Of a stretch of 64,000 bases of DNA, positions 48,290 through 58,679 are shown piece after piece. This DNA comes from Streptomyces asoensis (lineage in GTDB: Bacteria > Actinomycetota > Actinomycetes > Streptomycetales > Streptomycetaceae): the NCBI RefSeq assembly GCF_016860545.1, contig NZ_BNEB01000003.1:1116001-1180000 (forward strand), in the 5' to 3' direction. The translations under genes and the position numbers were made by a program. How positions within the stretch are numbered: the stretch's first letter is position 1; each line of letters starts with the position of its first letter. The notes beneath the pieces are model-generated. The model ran no database searches. It was given only the letters and a program-made list of their open reading frames with translations, and had not been told where the DNA came from.

Positions 48290-49243
48290 ATGGACACGAA
48301 TGAACACGTGATCGAGGTCACCGACCTCCGGCGTGTGTACGGGGGCGGGTTCGAAGCGGTCCGCGGGATCTCCTTCCACGTCGGCCGCGGTGAGATCTTC
48401 GCGCTGCTCGGCACCAACGGCGCCGGGAAGACCTCCACGGTCGAGCTGCTGGAAGGACTCGCCCCGCCCGACGGCGGGCGGATCACCGTTCTGAACCATG
48501 ATCCGTACACCGAGCGCGCCGCCGTCCGGCCGCGCACCGGCGTGATGCTCCAGGAGGGCGGCTTCCCCTCCGAGCTGACGGTCGCCGAGACGGCGCGCAT
48601 GTGGGCCGGCTGTGTCAGCGGCGCCCGGCCGGTCGCGGGGGCGCTGGCGCTCGTGGGGCTCGCCGGGCGAGCCGGCGTCCGGGTCAAGCAGCTGTCGGGA
48701 GGGGAGCGGCGGCGCCTCGACCTCGCGCTCGCGGTCCTCGGGGACCCCGAGGTGCTGTTCCTGGACGAGCCGACGACCGGCCTGGACGCCGAGGGCCGCC
48801 GTGACACCTGGGACCTGGTCCGCGCCCTGCGCGACGCCGGTACGACGGTGCTGCTGACCACGCACTACCTGGAGGAGGCCGAACAACTCGCCGACCGGCT
48901 GGCCATCCTGCACGAGGGCCGGGTCGCGGCCGCCGGAACACCCGCCGAGGTGACTAGCGCCCAGCCGTCCCGGATCTCGTTCGAACTGCCCGCCGGGTAC
49001 TTCGTGGGTGACCTGCCTGCGCTCGGCGAACTGGGCGTGTGCGGCCACGAGGTGGACGGGCAGGTCGTACGGCTGCGCACCCGGGAGTTGCAGCGGGCGG
49101 CGACCGGCCTGCTGGTGTGGGCCGAGCACGCCCGGGTCGCGTTGCGCGGGCTGGACATACGGTCGGCCTCCCTGGAGGAGGCGTTCCTGGGGATCGCCCG
49201 GGAAGCGTCGCAGCACACGGGCACCGAGGAGGTGGCGGCATGA
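48290..49243 (+). CDS. ABC transporter ATP-binding protein
   Basis: A 317-residue ATPase for an export-type ABC-2 system. Walker A GTNGAGKTS near residue 44, signature LSGGERRRLDLAL, Walker B VLFLDEPTTGLD, and a switch His in LLTTHYLEEAEQL. The C-terminal ~90 residues are the DrrA/CcmA-like extension. ATG with GGAG upstream. Its stop overlaps the permease start by 4 bp. The operon with a histidine kinase and response regulator suggests drug or lipid export under feedback control. Confidence 0.92.
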   Translation: MDTNEHVIEVTDLRRVYGGGFEAVRGISFHVGRGEIFALLGTNGAGKTSTVELLEGLAPPDGGRITVLNHDPYTERAAVRPRTGVMLQEGGFPSELTVAETARMWAGCVSGARPVAGALALVGLAGRAGVRVKQLSGGERRRLDLALAVLGDPEVLFLDEPTTGLDAEGRRDTWDLVRALRDAGTTVLLTTHYLEEAEQLADRLAILHEGRVAAAGTPAEVTSAQPSRISFELPAGYFVGDLPALGELGVCGHEVDGQVVRLRTRELQRAATGLLVWAEHARVALRGLDIRSASLEEAFLGIAREASQHTGTEEVAA

Positions 49244-50067
49244 GCGGGACCCCGCTGAAGGACCGGGCGACCGTGACGGACGGCCGGGCGGCCGGCCGGA
49301 CGGTCACGACCCCGGTGAGCCGGATGGCCGCCCTCGCACGGGCCGAGCTGACGCTCCTCGGGCGCAGCAGAAGCACCCTGATCACGGCCGTGTTCATGCC
49401 GCTGGTGCTGCCGGTCAGCCTGGCCCCGGTGATCGAGGACATGAACGCCGAGGACTCCGGACTCGGCGTCGGCGAGGTACTGCTGCCCGCCGCGATCGGC
49501 TTCTCCCTGCTCTTCGGTGTGTACGCGGCGCTCTCGGCCATCTACACGGCCCGGCGTGAGGAACTCGTGCTGAAGCGGCTGCGCACCGGTGAGCTGCGGG
49601 ATGCGGAGATCCTCGCCGGGTCGGCGCTGCCCGTCCTCGCCACGGGTCTGGCGCAGTCCCTGGTGCTGGTGGCCGGCGCGACGGTCCTGCTCGATGTACC
49701 GGCCCCCGTAGCTCCCCATCTCGCCGTGCTGGGACTGCTGTCGGGCCTGGTGATGTGCGCGGCGTTCGCGGCCGTCACGGCCACCGTGACCCGCAGCGTG
49801 GAGAGCGCCCAGGTCACGACGGCGCCCATGGTGCTCGTGTCGATGATCGGTTCCGGCCTGGCCGTGCCCCTGGAACTGCTCCCCGACCGGCTCGCCGCCG
49901 TCTGCGAACTGCTGCCGCTGTCCCCGGTGATCCTCCTGGTCCGCGGCGGCTGGACGGGGGACCTGTCGGCGTACGAGGTCCTGCGCGCCCTGGCGATCGC
50001 GCTGGCCTGGACCCTTCCGGCGGTGTTTGCTGTACGGCGGTGGTTCCGCTGGGATCCCCGGCGGTGA
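49240..50067 (+). CDS. ABC-2 type transporter permease
   Basis: A 275-residue membrane protein with six predicted helices (e.g. TLITAVFMPLVLPVSLAPV, AAIGFSLLFGVYAALSAIY, LAVLGLLSGLVMCAAFAAVT) and the ABC-2 pattern YTARREELVLKRLRTGEL between helices 2 and 3. It pairs with the preceding ATPase, to which it is translationally coupled. Substrate unknown. Confidence 0.9.
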   Translation: MSGTPLKDRATVTDGRAAGRTVTTPVSRMAALARAELTLLGRSRSTLITAVFMPLVLPVSLAPVIEDMNAEDSGLGVGEVLLPAAIGFSLLFGVYAALSAIYTARREELVLKRLRTGELRDAEILAGSALPVLATGLAQSLVLVAGATVLLDVPAPVAPHLAVLGLLSGLVMCAAFAAVTATVTRSVESAQVTTAPMVLVSMIGSGLAVPLELLPDRLAAVCELLPLSPVILLVRGGWTGDLSAYEVLRALAIALAWTLPAVFAVRRWFRWDPRR

Positions 50068-50121
50068 CCCCGCGGGGCAGCAGCCGGGGTCCGACGGGCC
50101 GAAGAGCAGGGGAGGGCACGC

Positions 50122-51375
50122 ATGTTGGGCCGCATCCGGGGGTGGCAGCGGCGTCACTGGCGGGACCGCAGCAAGGCCGAGCGGGTCGAGTTGCAGACCC
50201 TGGGCACCTGGTACTTCACCACCTGGTTCTTCTCCTTCGCCTGGCTCGCCCTGCCGTTGCTGAGCGCGGTCGAGAACCGGCCCGGGCCGCTGCTGGTCGG
50301 GGGGCTGCTGATGCTCGCGGGTGCCGTGCAGTGCGCCGAGGCGAACCGGCGCACCCGGCCCGTCCTCGACCACTACCTGGGTCGCGCCGTGCTCCCGCCC
50401 CGCGCGCTGTATCCGGCGGGCGCGCTGCTGGCCTTCAATCTGGCGCTGGACCTGGTGCTCGCCGTGCTGGGCGGTGCCGACGCGGTGACGGTCCGGCTCT
50501 GCATGGGAGCAGCGCTGCTGCCCTTCGGGATGCTGTACGGGCTCGTGGTGCCCATCCGGTCGTTCCTGCGGCACTCGGCCCTGCTCGCCGTGCTGCTGAT
50601 GGCCGTCTTCGGCTGGGCGGAACCGGACGCGGCGGGGATCTTGATGATCGGGGTCCTGACCGCCTTCGCGACCTGCTTCTCGCTGTTCGCCTGCCGGTGC
50701 AGCGCCTGGAACCTGGCGGTGCTGTGGGAGGCGGAGCGGGCCGGGGAGGTCGAGGCCCGGCTCGCCGTCGCCGAGGAGCGGCTGCGGTTCGGCCGGGACC
50801 TGCACGACGTGATGGGGCGGAATCTGGCGGTGATCGCCCTGAAGAGCGAACTGGCCGTGCAGCTGGCCCGGCGGGGGCGGCCGGAGGCCGTGGAGCAGAT
50901 GATCGAGGTCCAGCGGATAGCGCAGGATTCCCAGCGGGAGGTGCGCGCGGTCGTGCGGGGATACCGGGAGGCCGACCTGGGCATCGAACTGGCGGGCGCG
51001 CAGGGGGTGCTGCGGGCGGCCGGGATCGCGTGCGAGGTGAGCGGGGAGGCCGGCGGGCTGCCGCCCGAGGTGCAGTCGGCGCTCGGCTGGGTGGTGCGGG
51101 AGAGCACCACCAACGTGCTGCGGCACGGTGACGCCGGGCGGTGCTCGGTGGCGTTGCGGATCTCCGGGGAGCGCGTGGTGCTGACGGTGGAGAACGACGG
51201 CGCCGGGTCCTGCGTGCCGGAGAGCGGCGGCGGATCGGGGCTGACGGGGCTGCGGGAGCGGCTGCGGGGCGTCGACGGGACACTGGAGGCCGGGTTCGTC
51301 GGGGCGGGCGTCTTCCGGGTCGTCGCCGAGGTGCCGCTGAGCGGGAAGGCCGCTGTGAGAGAGGTCACTTCATGA
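50122..51375 (+). CDS. Sensor histidine kinase (NarL/DesK type)
   Basis: A 417-residue kinase. About five membrane helices (residues ~33-195) form the sensor part, with almost no extracellular domain. The HisKA_3 phospho-acceptor box is FGRDLHDVMGRNLAVIALK near residue 232. The ATPase domain has VRESTTNVLRHGDAG (N box) and GGGSGLTGLRERL (G box). Membrane-only sensing, as in DesK and LiaS, suggests it reads membrane state or the linked transporter. Its stop overlaps the response-regulator start (ATGA). Confidence 0.92.
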   Translation: MLGRIRGWQRRHWRDRSKAERVELQTLGTWYFTTWFFSFAWLALPLLSAVENRPGPLLVGGLLMLAGAVQCAEANRRTRPVLDHYLGRAVLPPRALYPAGALLAFNLALDLVLAVLGGADAVTVRLCMGAALLPFGMLYGLVVPIRSFLRHSALLAVLLMAVFGWAEPDAAGILMIGVLTAFATCFSLFACRCSAWNLAVLWEAERAGEVEARLAVAEERLRFGRDLHDVMGRNLAVIALKSELAVQLARRGRPEAVEQMIEVQRIAQDSQREVRAVVRGYREADLGIELAGAQGVLRAAGIACEVSGEAGGLPPEVQSALGWVVRESTTNVLRHGDAGRCSVALRISGERVVLTVENDGAGSCVPESGGGSGLTGLRERLRGVDGTLEAGFVGAGVFRVVAEVPLSGKAAVREVTS

Positions 51376-51980
51376 CGGTGCGGGTGCTGCTCGCCGACGA
51401 CGAGCACCTCATCCGGGGGGCGCTGGCCGCGCTGCTCTCCCTGGAGGACGACCTGGTGATCGTCGCCGAGGCGGCCACCGGACCGGAGGCGCTGGCGATG
51501 ACGAGGGCCCACCGTCCCGACGTCGCCGTCCTGGACCTCCAGATGCCGGGCGCCGACGGTGTGAGCGTCGCCACATCGCTGCGTACCGAACTGCCGGACT
51601 GCCAGGTGCTGATCGTGACGAGCCACGGCCGGCCGGGACATCTGAAGCGGGCGCTCGCGGCGGGTGTGCGGGGCTTCGTCCCCAAGACGGTGAGCGCGCA
51701 GCGGCTCGCGGAGATCATCCGGACCGTGCACGCCGGGAACCGTTACGTCGACCCGGAGTTGGCCGCCGACGCGATCGCCGCCGGTGACTCGCCGCTGACC
51801 TCGCGTGAGGCGGAGGTGCTCGAACTCGCGGCCGACGGGGCGCCGGTCGCGGAGATCGCGGAGCGGGCCGCGCTGTCCCAGGGGACCGTGCGCAACTACC
51901 TGTCCTCGGCCGTCTCGAAGCTCGGGGCGGAGAACCGGCACGCCGCGGTGCGGCTCGCCCGGGAGCGGGGTTGGGTATAG
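51372..51980 (+). CDS. NarL/LuxR-family response regulator
   Basis: A 202-residue DNA-binding response regulator. Receiver domain: acidic pocket LLADDEHLIRG, phospho-Asp in VAVLDLQMPGADG, Lys in GFVPKTVS. A LuxR-type HTH at the C-terminus: LTSREAEVLELAADGAPVAE, GTVRNYLSSAVSKLG. Partner of the upstream kinase; the probable target is the dyad at 48220-48246 in front of its own operon. Confidence 0.94.
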   Translation: MTVRVLLADDEHLIRGALAALLSLEDDLVIVAEAATGPEALAMTRAHRPDVAVLDLQMPGADGVSVATSLRTELPDCQVLIVTSHGRPGHLKRALAAGVRGFVPKTVSAQRLAEIIRTVHAGNRYVDPELAADAIAAGDSPLTSREAEVLELAADGAPVAEIAERAALSQGTVRNYLSSAVSKLGAENRHAAVRLARERGWV

Positions 51981-52003
51981 TTGGCCTCGCGCCACGGCGC
52001 ACT

Positions 52004-52076
52004 GCGGACGTAGCTCAGTTGGTAGAGCGCAACCTTGCCAAGGTTGAGGTCGCGAGTTCGAGCCTCGTCGTCCGCT
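52004..52076 (+). tRNA. tRNA-Gly (GCC), copy 2
   Basis: A 73-nt gene identical to 48070-48142, 23 nt after the response-regulator stop. The operon and the tRNA may share transcripts. Confidence 0.95.
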
Positions 52077-52083
52077 CCATCGC

Positions 52084-52112
52084 AAAGGCCCCGGTCATCG
52101 ACCGGGGCCTTT
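52084..52112. terminator. Bidirectional terminator between tRNA-Gly and purC
   Basis: AAAGGCCCCGGTC and GACCGGGGCCTTT with an ATC loop. A/T runs on both sides serve the plus-strand tRNA and the minus-strand purC (stop at 52117). Confidence 0.85.
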
Positions 52113-52116
52113 CGCG

Positions 52117-53016
52117 TCAGCTCCAGGCGGTGCCCGTCAGGCGCTCGTAGGCCTCGATGTACTTGGCGCGGGTCGCGTCCACGATCGGCCCGGGCAGCGC
52201 CGGCGGGGGCTGCTCGCTCGCGCGGTCCCAGCCGGACTCGGCCGAGGTCAGCCAGTCGCGCACGAACTGCTTGTCGTACGAGGCCTGCGCCCGGCCGGGC
52301 TGCCACTGGTCGGCCGGCCAGAAGCGGGAGGAGTCCGGCGTGAGGACCTCGTCGGCGATGACCAGGTCCTCGCCCTCGAAACCGAACTCGAACTTGGTGT
52401 CGGCGAGGATGATGCCCCGCTCGCGGGCGATGTCGCGGGCGCGGCCGTAGACGGCGAGGGTCGCCTGGCGGAGCGCGGCGGCGGTGTCGGCGCCGACCTG
52501 GCGGGCGACCTCCTCGTAGGAGACGTTCTCGTCGTGCTCGCCCACGGCCGCCTTGGTGGCGGGGGTGAAGATCGGGGCGGGGAGTTCACTGCCGTCGACG
52601 AGGCCCTCGGGGAGCGCGAGGCCGCAGACCGTGCGGGACTCGCGGTACTCGGCGAGGCCCGAGCCGGTCAGGTAGCCGCGCGCCACGCACTCGACGGGGA
52701 CCATCCGCAGCGACTTGCAGATCAGGGTGCGGCCCGCCCAGTCGGCCGGGGCGCCCGCCGGCGGCTCCGTGCTCAGGACGTGGTTGGGGACCAGGTCGGC
52801 GAGCTGGTCGAACCACCACAGGGAGAGCTGCGTGAGGACCCGGCCCTTGTCGGGGATCTCGGTCGGCAGCACCCAGTCGAAGGCGGAGGTGCGGTCGCTG
52901 GCGACCATCACGAGGTCGCCCGCCTCGTTCTGGTACAGGTCGCGCACCTTGCCGGTGTGCAGATGCACCAGGCCCGGCACCTGAAGGGGCTCGGGCTTTT
53001 CTACGAATCCGGACAC
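52117..53016 (-). CDS. purC: Phosphoribosylaminoimidazole-succinocarboxamide synthase
   Basis: A 299-residue SAICAR synthetase that joins CAIR and aspartate with ATP. LHTGKVRDLYQ is the nucleotide-binding start. MVASDRTSAFDWVLPTEIPDKG, VPVECVARGYLTGSG, ADTKFEFGF and VLTPDSSRFWPADQW are the family signatures. The length fits the long (yeast-like) form. GTG start with GGGGAGG 4 nt upstream. It is a single gene with its own terminator. Confidence 0.96.
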   Translation of the reverse strand: MSGFVEKPEPLQVPGLVHLHTGKVRDLYQNEAGDLVMVASDRTSAFDWVLPTEIPDKGRVLTQLSLWWFDQLADLVPNHVLSTEPPAGAPADWAGRTLICKSLRMVPVECVARGYLTGSGLAEYRESRTVCGLALPEGLVDGSELPAPIFTPATKAAVGEHDENVSYEEVARQVGADTAAALRQATLAVYGRARDIARERGIILADTKFEFGFEGEDLVIADEVLTPDSSRFWPADQWQPGRAQASYDKQFVRDWLTSAESGWDRASEQPPPALPGPIVDATRAKYIEAYERLTGTAWS

Positions 53017-53154
53017 GGTTCCTCCCCGTGGTTCTGTCCTGGTGGGCCGATTGTCCCGTACATCGGGATCGGCCGAGGACAGCGGGTGGGTGAGCGGGGC
53101 CCGCGGACGCGTACCGGCGGGGCGGTGTCCCGGCCCGCCGGGAGGGCCGCGCGG

Positions 53155-54681
53155 TCAGTCGCGTTTGCAGATGCGGTCCAGGAGGTTGGCCGTGGCGCGC
53201 TGGACCCGGGGGTCCACATGGCCGGGGCGGTCCAGGGCCGGGGACCAGGCGAAGGTGCCGGAGGCGAAGACCAGGGCGCCGGAGGGGGCCCGGTACAGGG
53301 ATGTCTCCTGGTGGCGCAGGACGCCCTCGCTGTCGGCGTACGGGGAGTGCGCGAGGAGGATGCGGTCCTCGTGGGGCGGGAGGGGGGTGCGCGGGAAGTA
53401 GCGGTCGGCCTCGCCCGCCACCAGGTCCTCGATGCCGTCGCCGTCGAGCGCGCCGGTCGCCTCCCACAGCCAGTGGCCGGCGTTGCGGACGATCAGCGGA
53501 CGCGGCTCGGGCACCCGGCCCGCGTACTGGATGCCGACCAGCTGCTGCTCGGCGCGGTCGATCTCCCGCCACAGGACGGGCTTTCCGGGACCCTTGCGCT
53601 TGCGGCAGGTCAGCAGCCGGCCGGGCACCCCGGACGGGGACGGACCCAGCTCCACCTGCCAGTAGAGGGAGTTCGCCGACAGGAACACCAGCGAGGTGCC
53701 GCTGTCGCGGGCGAGTTCCGCGGTGCGGCGCATGGCGGCCGACCAGTACTCGTCGTGGCCGGGGAAGACCAGGCCGCGGTAGCGGGTGGGGTCGACGCGA
53801 CCGGCGTGCAGGTCGCGGGCGTCGGCGTAGGCGAGGTCGTAGCCGTAGCGCTCGGCCCAGCGGATGAAGTCGTAGGCGTGGCCGACGTGGAGGGGGAGCC
53901 CGGCGCCCGCGTACGGGCGGTCGAAGGAGACCGTGGTCGCGGCGTCGGCCTCGCCGAGGAGACGGCCGTCCTCGTCCCACGCGTGGTAGAGGCTGGCGCC
54001 GGTGCGGCCGTCCTCGGGGTAGAGGTTGTAGGCCTGCCAGGTGACGTCGGGCAGGACCAGGAGCAGGTCGGCGGGGTGCTGGTCGCGGACCGTGAAGGGG
54101 ATGTGCGAGCGGTAGCCGTCGACGGTGGTGAGGACGGCCACGTACGCGCCGACCTTCCAGTAGGACGGGACCTGGAGGCGCCAGGAGAGCCACCAGTGGT
54201 GGCAGGAGACGGTGCGGTCGGCGGTCAGCGGCGGGGGCTGCACGATGCCCGCGAGCCGCGGACTGGTGGTGATCTTGGCGGCGCCGTCGCCCTCGTAGTG
54301 GCCTATGCGGTAGATGTCGACGCTGAATTCCTGGGGCGGGTCGACCGTGATGTGGAAGTCGGCCGCGTCGCCGGGGGCGACCGCGCCGGTCGAGATGAAG
54401 CCCTTGATCTGACGGCGGACGTCGTCGGCCGAGCGGGGGCCGCCCGCGGAGGGCGCGGAGCGGGGGCCGGGGACGCGGGGGGTGCCCGCCGCGGCGGGGG
54501 CGGGGGGCTGCTCCACGTACCAGGGGACGACCTGGCCGCTGTCGCCGAAGTACGTCTCGGTGCCGCGCAGCCAGGGGACGGGGCCCTGCCCGAAGGGGTC
54601 CGTCACGGCGTGGGCCAGCGCTCCCGACTCCCACCGGCGGATGTGTTCCGGCCCTGATGCCGGTCCTGGTCCCGGTCCCAT
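53155..54681 (-). CDS. N,N-dimethylformamidase beta-subunit-like protein
   Basis: A 508-residue protein with the large-subunit fold of N,N-dimethylformamidase: IKGFISTGAVAPGDAADFHI and VDIYRIGHYEGDGA (beta-sandwich), LVLPDVTWQAYNLYPEDG, and LVFPGHDEYWSAAMR with a glutaminase-like flavodoxin fold. The formamidase metal site of true DMFases was not verified. No signal peptide; a Pro-rich stretch lies at ~58-85. ATG with GGGAGGGG upstream. Its substrate is unknown, and it is unlikely to act on DMF in this setting. Confidence 0.7.
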   Translation of the reverse strand: MGPGPGPASGPEHIRRWESGALAHAVTDPFGQGPVPWLRGTETYFGDSGQVVPWYVEQPPAPAAAGTPRVPGPRSAPSAGGPRSADDVRRQIKGFISTGAVAPGDAADFHITVDPPQEFSVDIYRIGHYEGDGAAKITTSPRLAGIVQPPPLTADRTVSCHHWWLSWRLQVPSYWKVGAYVAVLTTVDGYRSHIPFTVRDQHPADLLLVLPDVTWQAYNLYPEDGRTGASLYHAWDEDGRLLGEADAATTVSFDRPYAGAGLPLHVGHAYDFIRWAERYGYDLAYADARDLHAGRVDPTRYRGLVFPGHDEYWSAAMRRTAELARDSGTSLVFLSANSLYWQVELGPSPSGVPGRLLTCRKRKGPGKPVLWREIDRAEQQLVGIQYAGRVPEPRPLIVRNAGHWLWEATGALDGDGIEDLVAGEADRYFPRTPLPPHEDRILLAHSPYADSEGVLRHQETSLYRAPSGALVFASGTFAWSPALDRPGHVDPRVQRATANLLDRICKRD

Positions 54682-54901
54682 GGTGCTCCCCTCCCTGGTG
54701 CCCCCGTGATCGTCGTGCGTCGGTGACCGCCGTGCGCCGCTGCTGGTTTATGTCGCGCGCCCTTGCCATGGGCCCGATCGGTCCCAGCACATCACATAAC
54801 GCGCGCAGACAGTCACTATTCGTTGCGAATTGGCCGAAAGTGGAATCAGAGGCTCCGAAAGGGGCGTCGTGCGGGACGGCGGAGCCGGTCGCCGGCCGTG
54901 C

Positions 54902-56893
54902 TCAGCCCAGTCGTACCGGCTTCTCCGGGCGTATCCCGAGCTCCACCAGCCAGGTGCGCAGGGGGACGGAGTCGCCGTCCTCGACGAGGCTGAGCACCCG
55001 GGGGGTCAGGTCGGGCACGCGCACCCCGTCGACGAGGAGGGTCGGGCCGTCCAGCCAGTCGAGGCCCGGGATCGCGCCCACGGTGTCCATGGCGGCGCAG
55101 CAGACCATCGCCGTGACGTGGTCCGCCAGCAGCTCGCGTTCGGTGCGCGGCGGCTGAAGGGGGAAGAGGGGCAGCGCGTCCTCGTCCCACAGCGCCGCGT
55201 CGGGGCCCTGGCCGGGGGCCGGGGGGCCCGCCGGAGCGGGGGGCACGGCCGCGGCGGCCTCGGACTCCTCGCGCCCCAGCTCGGCGCCCAGCTCCGCCGC
55301 GAGGGCGACGCTGCGCGGGTTCGGGGGCGGGGAGTCGTCCTCGTCGTCGCCCGACAGAACGGACCCGGGAACGGCGGCGTCGCATCCGGCGGCGGGGTCG
55401 GTGTCCGGGCCGGTGCCCGTGTCCGGGCCGGGGGTCGGGGGCGTGGCGAGGTGCGGGCTCGGGAGCGTGGGTGGGGTGGTCGGTTCGGGGGTGCCGGGGT
55501 GCGGCGTGGTCGTGAGAGGGCCGGTCACGGCGGTCCGTGGGTGCGGTCCGTGGGGGGCGTCCGGGTCGTCCGGACCGTCCTCCGCCCGGTCGGCCAGGTG
55601 GTCCAGGACGCGGGCCAGCGTGGGTCCGCTGGTGCCGCCGGGGTGGGGCGATGCGGTGAGGCCGGGGCCGCGGCGGACGCCGAGCGCGTCGAGGACCCGG
55701 TGCAGCCGGGCCGCGTCGGTGCGCCACTTGCGGTCGACGACCTCGTCCGGATAGTCCTCCCAGGCCACCGGCGCCCAGTCCGGGCCCGGATCCGCGGGGC
55801 CGCCGTGGAAGAGGCGGGCGGCGAGCAGCGAGGCGGCCTCGTCGACCGTGCCCGGCTCCTCGAGCAGGTCGCAGGCGGGGCGCTCGCCGAGGCGGTCGGC
55901 GAACCCCTCGGCGAGGCGGTCACGCCGGGACAGTTCGGTCAGGGCCGCGACGACGCCCGCGTCCAGCCGGGAGGGCCAGCGGCCCATCCGCCAGGCGGGC
56001 AGCGCCACCCGGGTGAGCAGCCGGTCCCAGCCCGCGTAGGCCAGGCCCACCTGCTCCTGGGCGACGATGCGCAGCCCGTAGTCGACGGTCTGCGCGCGCT
56101 CGGCGGCCGCGGCGGCCACGCCCCGCTCCATCTCGCCGGCGTGGGTCTGACAGCCGCGCAGCAGCAGCCGCGCCACCCGGCCGATGCCCGAACAGACCGG
56201 GCGCAGCACGGGATACCGGTCGCCCCGGTAGGCGCAGACCGCCACCGCGGCGTCCAGACCGCGTACGAAGCGCCGGGCCGCGGCTATGTCGGGGTGGGCC
56301 GAAGGGCCCGTGCCGGCGACGACCGGCGCGAGGACCGCGCGCAGCTCGCCCACCCGCATCCACCACAGGAACGGGGAGCCGACGACGAGGACCGGGGCCG
56401 CGGGCGCGCGGCGGTGCAGGAGGCCGTGGGAGCCACCGGGTCCGGCTATCTCGTCCGCGCCGCCGGCGGGGGACGGCCCGTGCGCCGGGTGGGTGCGGTC
56501 CTCGAGCCAGCTGTCGCAGTCCGGGGTCAGGGCTATCGCGGAGGGTGCCGGGACGTCGAGCCGGTCGGCCAGGTCCCGGACCAGCCGGTACAGATCGGGG
56601 GCCGCCTCCTCCGCGACGGCGACCGTCGGGCTGACGGCGGGACGCGCGCGGGCGACGACCAGGCCGACGACAACGGCGGCGAGCAGGACGACGACCGCGA
56701 CGGCGGACACGGCCCAGCGGGCGCCCTCCCATCCGGGGCCCACGAGGTGCCCGGTGGAACCGCCCGCCAGCAGGATCACCGCGGCGGCCGCGGGCAGCAG
56801 CGCGACGGCGAGCGCCCGGCTGCGCACCCGCAGCACCGCCAGTGCCCGGGCACGCGCGGCCTGCGCGCCCATCTCCACTCCCGTACCGGTCAC
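54902..56893 (-). CDS. Membrane protein with a degenerate M48-like peptidase domain
   Basis: A 663-residue protein. Two N-terminal helices (residues ~29-46 and ~62-82) are followed by a stretch that resembles M48 peptidases: LVRDLADRLDVPAPSAIALT, LVVGSPFLWWMRVGELRAVL. In active M48 enzymes 'ELRAVLAHE..H' carries the HExxH zinc site; here it reads ELRAVLAPVVAGT, so no zinc site exists. A long Pro/Thr/Asp-rich linker lies at ~445-545. The C-terminus (TAMVCCAAMDTVGAIPGLDW, DGPTLLVDGVRVPDLTPRV) is a separate conserved part. Probably a scaffold or regulatory pseudo-protease. Confidence 0.65.
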   Translation of the reverse strand: MTGTGVEMGAQAARARALAVLRVRSRALAVALLPAAAAVILLAGGSTGHLVGPGWEGARWAVSAVAVVVLLAAVVVGLVVARARPAVSPTVAVAEEAAPDLYRLVRDLADRLDVPAPSAIALTPDCDSWLEDRTHPAHGPSPAGGADEIAGPGGSHGLLHRRAPAAPVLVVGSPFLWWMRVGELRAVLAPVVAGTGPSAHPDIAAARRFVRGLDAAVAVCAYRGDRYPVLRPVCSGIGRVARLLLRGCQTHAGEMERGVAAAAAERAQTVDYGLRIVAQEQVGLAYAGWDRLLTRVALPAWRMGRWPSRLDAGVVAALTELSRRDRLAEGFADRLGERPACDLLEEPGTVDEAASLLAARLFHGGPADPGPDWAPVAWEDYPDEVVDRKWRTDAARLHRVLDALGVRRGPGLTASPHPGGTSGPTLARVLDHLADRAEDGPDDPDAPHGPHPRTAVTGPLTTTPHPGTPEPTTPPTLPSPHLATPPTPGPDTGTGPDTDPAAGCDAAVPGSVLSGDDEDDSPPPNPRSVALAAELGAELGREESEAAAAVPPAPAGPPAPGQGPDAALWDEDALPLFPLQPPRTERELLADHVTAMVCCAAMDTVGAIPGLDWLDGPTLLVDGVRVPDLTPRVLSLVEDGDSVPLRTWLVELGIRPEKPVRLG

Positions 56894-57129
56894 GGCCGGA
56901 CCTCACCCCCTCCCTGCAGTCCTGTTTCCCCCGGCTGTCTTCGCAGTGCTCACTCCCCCACTGTGGCACCGCCCACCGACATCGCAATGCCGGTGGGCCA
57001 AGTGCCGGAACGAGGGCCGGAAGGCTTGCGCCGCACCCTAGTTGGCGCTCAGGCCCACGTCAGCCGGATGGCTCAGCGCTCACACGATGGAATGGCTTTG
57101 GGGAAAGGTGAACGACTGTGGGCAACGAT

Positions 57130-57185
57130 CAGGCCCCGGGTTCCATGGGTCCTCCGTGAGGAGTTCCATGGCCACCCGGGGCCTG
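57130..57185 (-). terminator. Large hairpin downstream of purD
   Basis: CAGGCCCCGGGT (57130-57141) and ACCCGGGGCCTG (57174-57185) enclose nested CCATGG and CCTC/GAGG pairings, 33 nt beyond the purD stop. The remaining gap (56894-57129) shows no gene. Confidence 0.6.
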
Positions 57186-57217
57186 AGGGGTTCGTGGGAC
57201 GTCCGCGGAGCCGCGGG

Positions 57218-58513
<1,296 letters not shown>

Positions 58514-58679
58514 GGGGGTCAGCCTAACGGGCCGGAGCCGCGGGGCCTTGTGCGGGCCGCCAAGGCCGAGGGCCACCGGCGTCGTGCGTTCCTACAACCA
58601 CCCGACGGCCCCGTCGGCCCCGGCGGCCACCGCGCGGGTCCGACGCGTTCGTCGCACCCGTTCGTCGCACCCCTGCGTC

